A DNA stretch of 5,484 bases from the NCBI GenBank assembly GCA_017550055.1, contig JAFYMM010000269.1:1-5484 (forward strand), written 5' to 3'. Source of the stretch: Paludibacteraceae bacterium (GTDB lineage Bacteria > Bacteroidota > Bacteroidia > Bacteroidales > Paludibacteraceae). Position 1 is the stretch's first letter. Each line of letters opens with the position of its first letter. The position numbers were made by a program, and so were the translations under genes. Below the pieces are notes generated by a model. The model searched no databases. It was not told the origin of the DNA and saw only the letters and a program-made list of their open reading frames with translations. Shown one piece after another: positions 1 through 4,865 of the stretch.

Positions 1-473
1 AATTATTAAAACTAATGCATCGTAGATACGACACTGCACTTTTTGCATATAAAATCAACAAAATAAAACAAGTAATGCCAAATGCATTCATCGGCGTTGA
101 CGTAATGGTTGGTGTGCGAGGCGAAACTCTTGAATTATTTGAAGAGTGCAAAGCATTTATCGAAAGTTTAGACATCAGTCAATTGCACGTATTTACATAC
201 TCAGAGCGAGCAGGCACAAAAGCCCTAAATATAGAACCAATAGTGCCTGTTAACGAACGCCGTCGTCGCAATGAAATATTGCAACAAGTGTCTGATGCAA
301 AACTTAAAGCATTCTACAACAGCCAACAACACAAAGAAGCCACAGTGCTTTGGGAAGACTCAAAAAAAGGCGAGAATATGCACGGCTTCACAGAAAACTA
401 CGTAAAAGTAGAGTGCAAATATGACAAAACAAAAGTAAACACATTCGAAAAAATAACAATCAAAATAGCATAA
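1..473 (+). CDS. mtaB: tRNA t6A37 methylthiotransferase MtaB, C-terminal part (5' end outside window)
   Basis: The reading frame is open from base 3 to the TAA at 471-473 and gives 156 residues. The ATG at 15 is internal: the four codons before it (LLKL) continue the family sequence. The protein is a radical-SAM enzyme that adds a methylthio group to N6-threonylcarbamoyladenosine at tRNA position 37, giving ms2t6A in the cytoplasm. Fragment residues 29-42 (FIGVDVMVGVRGET) and 66-72 (TYSERAGT) match the conserved last part of the radical-SAM domain in the methylthiotransferase family. About residues 108-156 form the C-terminal TRAM-like RNA-binding domain, with MHGFTENYVKVE. The N-terminal MTTase domain and the CxxxCxxC cluster site lie to the left and cannot be checked. 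Full-length MtaB is about 430-450 residues, so about a third is present. MtaB fits better than MiaB or RimO, but this is judged from remembered family sequences. Confidence 0.9.
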   Translation, partial: LLKLMHRRYDTALFAYKINKIKQVMPNAFIGVDVMVGVRGETLELFEECKAFIESLDISQLHVFTYSERAGTKALNIEPIVPVNERRRRNEILQQVSDAKLKAFYNSQQHKEATVLWEDSKKGENMHGFTENYVKVECKYDKTKVNTFEKITIKIA

Positions 474-477
474 AACT

Positions 478-831
478 ATGGCAAAAGAAGTTAGCACTGG
501 TATTGGTCACAATATCATAGCACAAGGAACAAAGATTGTAGGCTCAATCACCACAAATAGCGATATTCGCATTGATGGCGAATTGGAAGGTGATTTGATT
601 TGCAAAGGCAAAATAGTAGTTGGCCAACAAGGCAACATCAAAGGCAACGTAGATTGTACAAATGCCGAAGTGATGGGCAATATCAATGGCAAAATAATAG
701 TCAATGGTACACTTTCACTCAAAGCTACATCAAAAATATGGGGACAAATCAAAACAAAAATCCTCAGTATCGAACCAGAAGCTCAATTCACAGGTTCTTG
801 CGAAATGGGCAATAGCCAACCTGCAAAATAA
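478..831 (+). CDS. bactofilin family polymer-forming protein
   Basis: This 117-residue protein is a bactofilin (formerly DUF583), a small protein that polymerises without nucleotide into filaments, often at the inner membrane. Bactofilins serve cell shape, local wall synthesis or envelope organisation in various bacteria. Residues 12-108 form the usual right-handed beta-helix: short strands with glycine turns, as in GTKIVGSI (17-24), DIRIDGELEGDL (29-40), GKIVVG (44-49), GNINGKIIVNG (67-77), IWGQIKTKILSIEPEAQFTG (87-106). Short polar tails precede and follow it, and there is no membrane segment. Length is normal for a one-domain bactofilin. The ATG lies four bases after the mtaB stop, so the two are probably co-transcribed. 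Bactofilin genes often neighbour M23 peptidase genes; none is seen here. The upstream sequence has no Shine-Dalgarno site. The specific cellular role is unknown. Confidence 0.93.
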   Translation: MAKEVSTGIGHNIIAQGTKIVGSITTNSDIRIDGELEGDLICKGKIVVGQQGNIKGNVDCTNAEVMGNINGKIIVNGTLSLKATSKIWGQIKTKILSIEPEAQFTGSCEMGNSQPAK

Positions 832-860
832 TACTACTACGGAACAAAATATCACCTACC

Positions 861-919
861 GATATAAAAACAACAACCGAGTCAGCAAAATTAGCTAACT
901 CGGTTGTTGTTTTTATATC
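861..919. terminator. bidirectional intrinsic terminator between convergent genes
   Basis: Arms 861-886 and 894-919 (26 bp each) pair around a 7-base loop (887-893, AAAATTA). The only mismatch is C883 against A897. The GC-containing core (about 871-886 with 894-909) is flanked by an A-run on the left and a T-run on the right, so the hairpin followed by a U-tract forms in RNA from either strand. It lies between the bactofilin stop (831) and the permease stop (933) and should end both transcription units. In the leftward RNA the mismatch becomes a G-U pair, so that stem is fully paired. Confidence 0.9.
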
Positions 920-932
920 AGAGTACAAATTC

Positions 933-2225
933 TTATATAAACATATATTTAAGAATAAACAAGATTGAAAGAATAATCATTGTAGGTGTAAGTTTTTTGA
1001 AATTACCACAAAGCAAATTAAATACAACATAACAAATCATACCAATCAAAATACCATCAGAAATAGAATAAGCCAATGGCATTACTATTATACACACAAA
1101 AGCAGGAATTGCTTCTGAAAAATCGTTGAAATCAATATTTTTCACAGGCTCAAGCATCATCAAACCAACAATGATAAGCACTGGAGCTATAGCAGCAGCA
1201 GGAATAGAAAGGAATAATGGTGAGAAGAACAAAGCTACGGCAAAACAGCAAGCAATTACAAATGCAGTAAGACCAGAACGACCACCTTGAGCAACACCCG
1301 ATGCACTTTCAACGTATGTAGTTGTAGTAGAAGTACCTAAACAAGCACCAACTGTAGTAGCAATAGCATCAGCCATAAATGCTTGATTCAAACGGTCGAT
1401 GTTACCTTTTTCATCCACTAATTTAGCTTTTGTACAAACACCAATAAGAGTTCCTACAGTGTCGAACATATCAATGAATAAGAAAGTAAACACAACAACA
1501 AGCATATCAAGTGTAAAGATATTTTTCCAATCAAATTGACAGAAAATAGGAGCTATAGAATGAGGTTGAGATAAAACACCTTTGAAATCAGTGATTCCCA
1601 TTGGGATACCAATCAAAGTAGTGATAAGAATACCTAATAACAAAGCACCTCTCACATTTTTCACATAGAGAACACCTGTAATTATCAAACCTATCATAGC
1701 CAAAAGAGCAGAGCCAGATGTGATATCGCCAAGGACAACAAGAGTAGCATCGCTATTAACAATTACTCCAGCATTTTGCAAACCAATGAAAGCAATAAAA
1801 AGGCCGATACCAGCACCTACGGCATAGCGCAAATTGACAGGAATAGCTTTCACTATAGCCTCACGCACATTAGTAACAGTAAGCAAAATAAAAATCACAC
1901 CCTCAATGAATACTGCAGTAAGAGCAAACTGCCAAGCATAGCCCATACCAATACAAACAGTATAGACAAAGAAAGCATTCAAGCCCATACCAGGAGCAAG
2001 ACCAAAAGGTAGTTTACCCCAAAACGCCATAGCCAAACAGCCGACGATTGCAGCTAAAGCAGTAGATGTGAACACAGAGCCTTCAGGCATTCCATCTAAC
2101 AATTTGAACATAGCAGGATTGACTGCCAAGATGTAGGACATCGTAAGGAAAATAGTAATACCTGCCAAAATTTCAGTACGAATAGTGGTTTTTGCAGGAT
2201 CAAAACCAAATAATTTTTTTAACAT
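933..2225 (-). CDS. NCS2 family purine permease (AzgA/GhxP-like guanine/hypoxanthine or adenine transporter)
   Basis: This 430-residue integral membrane protein belongs to the nucleobase:cation symporter-2 group, AzgA-like branch, which takes up adenine, guanine or hypoxanthine with protons. The N-terminus FGFDPAKTTIRTEILAGITIFLTMSYI is typical of the branch. Other signatures are GLAPGMGLNAFF (75-86, TM3), FIDMFDTVGT (250-259, TM8) and GTSTTTTYVES with the following GGRSGLTAF (297-322, TM10). The last two carry the acidic residues expected to bind substrate. Hydrophobic stretches cover nearly the whole chain, consistent with 12-14 membrane segments, and the length is normal. It is the last gene of the leftward block: its ATG is 34 bases after the sugar transferase stop and a strong terminator follows. 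Which purine it prefers cannot be told from the sequence. A separate promoter in the AT-rich 34-base gap is possible but no clear element is seen. Confidence 0.92.
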   Translation of the reverse strand: MLKKLFGFDPAKTTIRTEILAGITIFLTMSYILAVNPAMFKLLDGMPEGSVFTSTALAAIVGCLAMAFWGKLPFGLAPGMGLNAFFVYTVCIGMGYAWQFALTAVFIEGVIFILLTVTNVREAIVKAIPVNLRYAVGAGIGLFIAFIGLQNAGVIVNSDATLVVLGDITSGSALLAMIGLIITGVLYVKNVRGALLLGILITTLIGIPMGITDFKGVLSQPHSIAPIFCQFDWKNIFTLDMLVVVFTFLFIDMFDTVGTLIGVCTKAKLVDEKGNIDRLNQAFMADAIATTVGACLGTSTTTTYVESASGVAQGGRSGLTAFVIACCFAVALFFSPLFLSIPAAAIAPVLIIVGLMMLEPVKNIDFNDFSEAIPAFVCIIVMPLAYSISDGILIGMICYVVFNLLCGNFKKLTPTMIILSILFILKYMFI

Positions 2226-2259
2226 ATCTATTAAATTTAAAAATATACAGATTAAAAAT

Positions 2260-3669
2260 TTATTGTCCTTTACCGTGGAGAATTACACCAATACTATAAT
2301 ATAGGATTTTTATATCGGTTTGGATAGTCATATTATCCATATAAATAATGTCGTAACGAAGACGTTCTACCATTTTTTCGACCGTATCACTATAGCCTAT
2401 TTTGATTGGTCCCCAAGAAAGAAGCCCTGGTCGGACCTTATAGACAAGACAATAGTAAGGGGCGATGCGTTCTATTTGCTCAATATAGTAGCGACGCTCA
2501 GGGCGAGGACCTACGATTGACATATCGCCTTTGATAATATTCCAAAATTGAGGTAATTCGTCAAGTCGATATTTACGCATTACATGACCAAATGGAGTGA
2601 TTCGAGGGTCGCCTACTTGACTGAGTTGAGGACCTTTGCTCTCGGCATCGGTGTACATAGTGCGGAATTTATAAATCATAAAAGGACGACCTTCATAACC
2701 AATACGCTCTTGCTTGTAGAAAATAGGACCTTTGCTACCTAATTTCACACGCACAGCAACATAAAGATATACGGGCAATAGAATAATCATTGCAATGGCA
2801 CTTGAGGCAATGTCGAAAAAACGCTTCACCGATTGTTGCCAAGCAGGCATACGAGACGAGGTGATATCGACCAAAGGCTCGGCTGTGACATTAGTAAATG
2901 ATACGTGTCCTGTAACGACTTCGAATAGACGAGGAGCAAATTTGACTTCAACACCACAAACTATCAGACGATTGGCTATACTGAAAATCATATCATTATC
3001 CATATCATCGACAGCAATTATGACTTCGTTGACAATATGATTTTGTACGACTTGCTCTAAATCGTTCAATCGCCCCAGAAGCATATTTTCATCAATTACA
3101 ACTCGGTCGCGCACAGCAATATAGCCTATAATTTTTTGACCCGTACGAGAAGAGTCGTTGCTAATGATATCAGTGACTTTGTGGGCTGTGTCGCCAGTTC
3201 CAACAATCAATACGTTGTTGGGAATAAGACCTTTACGTAGATGCGACAAGACGATAAGAGTTTGCGTTACACGGAACAGATAGGTTACAGCAAAAAACAT
3301 TGCCCACAGGATAAGAAAAGAGCGATAGTAGAATGTGTAGCTCACCACAATGTCATCGACAAGCATTCCGAAATAGATAATTGTGGAAATGAAGAATGAG
3401 CCTACGAGAGTGGAAAATAGCTCGACAAGACGAGAGTATCGAACTTTTGTATTGTAAAAACCTGTAAGATAATGAATAAAAAGCGCAACTACGGGAAATG
3501 AAATAATAGATGGCAATAGAGAATAGTCAGGCACAAAATAGTATTCGACATTGCCACCTAATATGACCATGTCGTTGGTAATTCGGCGATACAAATAAAA
3601 TAGCAACCACACTAAAAGTGCAGCTACTACGTCGAATAGAATATAGAATATTGCGCGTTTACGATTCAT
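2260..3669 (-). CDS. polyprenyl-phosphate hexose-1-phosphate transferase (WcaJ/WbaP-type exopolysaccharide initiating enzyme)
   Basis: This 469-residue membrane enzyme should move a sugar 1-phosphate from a nucleotide sugar onto undecaprenyl phosphate, the first step of a capsule, exopolysaccharide or glycan. Order: about four N-terminal membrane helices (roughly 8-27, 50-70, 86-104, 117-137); a Rossmann-like domain starting VLIVGTGDTA (153-162); a reentrant hydrophobic helix (about 284-307); then the catalytic bacterial sugar transferase domain. This holds FYKQERIGYEGRPF (317-330), YKFRTM (333-338), RLDELPQFWN (368-377) with the expected catalytic Asp370-Glu371 pair, and GDMSIVGPRPE (381-391). 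Length matches the long WcaJ/WbaP type. The ATG overlaps the tsaC stop (ATGA, 3666-3669), suggesting translational coupling. Towards the end the family's usual W-G/A-Q is WGP (419-421), a small variation. No other polysaccharide genes are visible. The sugar donor (glucose, galactose or other) cannot be deduced. Confidence 0.93.
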   Translation of the reverse strand: MNRKRAIFYILFDVVAALLVWLLFYLYRRITNDMVILGGNVEYYFVPDYSLLPSIISFPVVALFIHYLTGFYNTKVRYSRLVELFSTLVGSFFISTIIYFGMLVDDIVVSYTFYYRSFLILWAMFFAVTYLFRVTQTLIVLSHLRKGLIPNNVLIVGTGDTAHKVTDIISNDSSRTGQKIIGYIAVRDRVVIDENMLLGRLNDLEQVVQNHIVNEVIIAVDDMDNDMIFSIANRLIVCGVEVKFAPRLFEVVTGHVSFTNVTAEPLVDITSSRMPAWQQSVKRFFDIASSAIAMIILLPVYLYVAVRVKLGSKGPIFYKQERIGYEGRPFMIYKFRTMYTDAESKGPQLSQVGDPRITPFGHVMRKYRLDELPQFWNIIKGDMSIVGPRPERRYYIEQIERIAPYYCLVYKVRPGLLSWGPIKIGYSDTVEKMVERLRYDIIYMDNMTIQTDIKILYYSIGVILHGKGQ

Positions 3670-4226
3670 CGTATAACCTTGACTTGCCCTTTAGAGCCTA
3701 ATTTTATGATACTTGATGGTTGAGGGAGTACCTCTTCTTCGCGACGATAATCGACAATGAAATCTACGGCATTGAGAATTTCATCGGAAATTTCGAAGAA
3801 ATTGCGAGGAGTTGGCTCGCCACTTACATTCGCTGAAGTAGAAACTACCGGCACACGCATCATGCGACATAGTTGTTGAGAAAATTGCTCTTTTGTGATT
3901 CGGATTGCAATAGAGCCATCTTCGGCAACAAGATTGTCAGGGAGATTGCGAGCATTGTCATAGATGATAGTCAGAGGCTTATCAGCCACTTCAATTAAAT
4001 CCCAAGCTACGTCGGGAATATCGCGGACGTAACCTTCGACTTTTGCTTCACTATCGACGAGGACAATCATTGATTTTGATTCTACTCGGCGTTTGATTTC
4101 ATATATTCGAGCAATGGCATCGGCATTTGTAGCATCACACCCTATACCCCACACTGTGTCGGTAGGATAAAGTATTACGCCACCTTTGCGCATTACTTCA
4201 ACGGCTTTTTTCAGTTCATTTTGCAT
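3666..4226 (-). CDS. tsaC: L-threonylcarbamoyladenylate synthase (TsaC/YrdC/YwlC type, short Sua5)
   Basis: This 186-residue cytoplasmic enzyme makes threonylcarbamoyl-AMP from threonine, bicarbonate and ATP; the TsaB-D-E complex then uses it to build t6A37 on tRNAs reading ANN codons. Nearly the whole protein is one YrdC domain. YPTDTVWGIGCDA (20-32), KRRVESKSM (45-53), STSANVSGEPTP (129-140) and PSSII (170-174) line the substrate and nucleotide site. It lacks the extra C-terminal Sua5 domain, so the short TsaC name is used; databases may call it Sua5/YciO/YrdC/YwlC. The ATG at 4226 gives 14 residues before GGVILYPTDT, as usual; starting at Met12 would remove most of the first helix. It is the first gene of the leftward block and its stop overlaps the next start. 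The start codon is only seven bases from the promoter-like box, so the mRNA may be leaderless. Confidence 0.93.
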   Translation of the reverse strand: MQNELKKAVEVMRKGGVILYPTDTVWGIGCDATNADAIARIYEIKRRVESKSMIVLVDSEAKVEGYVRDIPDVAWDLIEVADKPLTIIYDNARNLPDNLVAEDGSIAIRITKEQFSQQLCRMMRVPVVSTSANVSGEPTPRNFFEISDEILNAVDFIVDYRREEEVLPQPSSIIKLGSKGQVKVIR

Positions 4227-4241
4227 AACTTTGCAAAGTTA
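4226..4241 (-). promoter_or_regulatory. palindromic -7 promoter element of the tsaC operon
   Basis: The 16 bases TAACTTTGCAAAGTTA are a perfect palindrome. Read leftward, the first half (4241 to 4234) is TAACTTTG, an exact match to the Bacteroidetes -7 consensus TAnnTTTG, with seven bases between it and the tsaC ATG. A-runs lie upstream on that strand (4244-4262). The nearest TTG, read leftward at 4254-4252, is only about 10-12 bases away, closer than the usual 19-21, so the -33 element is weak or missing. The same box is present on the other strand, and the palindrome could also bind a dimeric regulator. Confidence 0.55.
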
Positions 4242-4351
4242 CTAATTTTTTTTCAATTTTTTGCTATTTTAGTCGAATAGAAATATAATTTTCTGCGTCA
4301 GGATTGGAATAGAGCATAAATTGTGTTAGTGAGTAGATAATGCGCAGATAT
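4242..4351. other. intergenic, AT-rich, no gene seen
   Basis: This is the start of the 639-base space between the divergent tsaC and gyrB genes. It begins with T-runs on the + strand (4245-4253, 4257-4262) that could act as upstream A-tracts for the tsaC promoter. After that I see no coding frame, RNA fold or promoter. From 4261 to 4440 the + strand is very poor in C: hand counts give 39 G and 12 C. Confidence 0.6.
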
Positions 4352-4417
4352 GGTTATAGTATGTTTATAGTATATTTATCCTATATTTATTGTATATTTA
4401 TAGTATATTTATCCTAT
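4352..4417. repeat. six tandem 11-bp AT-rich direct repeats
   Basis: Six uninterrupted 11-base units start at 4352, 4363, 4374, 4385, 4396 and 4407: GGTTATAGTAT, GTTTATAGTAT, ATTTATCCTAT, ATTTATTGTAT, ATTTATAGTAT, ATTTATCCTAT. The consensus is (A/G)TTTAT(A/C/T)(G/C)TAT. Units 1-3 and 4-6 also form a 33-bp higher-order repeat with four mismatches; units 3 and 6 are identical. The 11-base period is close to one helical turn, so equivalent bases fall on nearly the same face of the DNA. This fits an iteron-like protein-binding or easily melted site, but no function is known. It could also be a neutral microsatellite. Confidence 0.85.
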
Positions 4418-4431
4418 GTTGTAGGTAAGGA

Positions 4432-4439
4432 GGAGTTAG
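4432..4439. repeat. left copy of imperfect 8-bp target duplication
   Basis: The bases GGAGTTAG directly left of the terminal inverted repeat match GAAATTAG (4733-4740) directly right of it at six of eight positions. This is what remains of a duplication if the element inserted long ago. Six of eight in AT-rich DNA is suggestive, not proof. Confidence 0.5.
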
Positions 4440-4598
4440 GGTTCTTCGTCAGTTTAGTTGAAAAATATTACACAAAATTTATATGTAATGTTCTCGTCGG
4501 GAATATTATATATTAAACTGACGTTAAAAACAAATATAATTTCTGTCGCACCTACGGCGCTTTTTTACTTGTGGTTTTACAGGGGTTTACACCCCTGC

Positions 4599-4625
4599 CT
4601 GTGTTATTTCGTCCCTCCGGGACTT
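4599..4625 (+). repeat. internal 27-bp module of the element, copy 1
   Basis: This stretch, beginning CTGTGTTAT and ending CCGGGACTT, matches 4672-4698 at 24 of 27 bases in direct orientation, 73 bp apart. It contains the hairpin GTCCC-TCC-GGGAC (4611-4623), fully paired. I recognise this type of sequence loosely as a dispersed intergenic repeat of Bacteroidetes, from memory only. Confidence 0.75.
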
Positions 4626-4671
4626 CTTCGTAAAATTTCAATGAACTATCAAGAGTACTTCTTTACTCTGT

Positions 4672-4698
4672 CTGTGTTATATTGTCCTTCCGGGACTT
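4672..4698 (+). repeat. internal 27-bp module of the element, copy 2
   Basis: This is the second copy of the module at 4599-4625, with three substitutions. Its hairpin is GTCCT-TCC-GGGAC (4684-4696). The change C to T leaves a T-G wobble in RNA from the + strand, so the stem is kept there. Confidence 0.75.
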
Positions 4699-4732
4699 TG
4701 TTTTGCTCTTTCTTCTAAGTTGACGAAGAACC

Positions 4733-4740
4733 GAAATTAG
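4733..4740. repeat. right copy of imperfect 8-bp target duplication
   Basis: GAAATTAG directly right of the right terminal repeat matches GGAGTTAG (4432-4439) at six of eight bases. Confidence 0.5.
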
Positions 4741-4774
4741 GTAATGGATTTTTTGATTTTTTTAGGCAAAAATA

Positions 4775-4806
4775 CTTGCATAATTCAAAAAAAATTGCTA
4801 CATTTG
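4775..4806 (+). promoter_or_regulatory. gyrB promoter, Bacteroidetes primary-sigma type
   Basis: A -33 box CTTG (4775-4778) and a -7 box TACATTTG (4799-4806) are separated by 20 bases, matching the Bacteroidetes consensus TTTG, 19-21 bases, TAnnTTTG. Transcription should start near 4811-4814 and leave a leader of about 53 bases before the gyrB ATG. The spacer is A-rich. The leader is AT-rich with no Shine-Dalgarno site and no strong hairpin that I can see. Confidence 0.75.
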
Positions 4807-4865
4807 TAAGTTAAAATAGACATTTCGTGTTTTTCAGTTTAAAAAACTAATTTACAATAGATTAT

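Larger units (their letters stand above)
4440..4732. mobile_element. 293-bp MITE-like element with 18-bp terminal inverted repeats (ISL3-type ends)
   Basis: The left end GGTTCTTCGTCAGTTTAG (4440-4457) and right end CTAAGTTGACGAAGAACC (4715-4732) are inverted copies with 16 of 18 bases paired: 12 outer bases perfect, two mismatches, then four perfect. An imperfect 8-bp duplication flanks it. There is no transposase, so it would be moved in trans. As I remember them, ISL3-family ends begin GG-N-TCTT followed by TCAA and make 8-bp duplications, so an ISL3 origin is inferred. Inside are a perfect 7-bp hairpin CAGGGGT/ACCCCTG (4580-4597), a weak hairpin 4548-4560 followed by T6, and two copies of a module ending in a small GTCC/GGAC hairpin. 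The frame open at 4458-4718 is treated as spurious. Other copies in the genome would settle the call. Confidence 0.68.

Noticed and set aside
507..752. 81-codon frame on the - strand
   Set aside because: It is the shadow of the bactofilin gene; its hydrophobic look comes from the complementary strand of the glycine/isoleucine repeats.
2320..3040. Rightward frames at 2320-2520 and 2795-3040
   Set aside because: Both lie inside the sugar transferase gene on the opposite strand, whose catalytic motifs are conserved; no family resemblance is seen in the rightward frames.
4376..4417. Two TTATCCTAT sites as DnaA boxes
   Set aside because: Only six of nine bases match TTATCCACA and they occur as units of the 11-bp repeat, so they do not by themselves support an origin.
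4352..4417. Short direct repeats as a CRISPR array
   Set aside because: Units are 11 bp and directly adjacent, with no spacers and no cas genes nearby.
4427..4433. AAGGAGG, a perfect Shine-Dalgarno sequence
   Set aside because: No start codon lies at a suitable distance downstream, and other genes in the window do not use such sites; it is part of a purine-rich stretch before the element.
4548..4566. Hairpin followed by T6 as a terminator
   Set aside because: The stem is only five pairs with a central A-C mismatch on the + strand, and no gene ends before it; it is noted only as part of the element.
4458..4718. Open frame of 86 codons on the + strand in the tsaC-gyrB spacer
   Set aside because: It lies wholly inside the inverted-repeat element, runs through its hairpins and duplicated module, and its Cys/Phe/Leu/Pro-rich translation looks like the spurious proteins often predicted from intergenic repeats.
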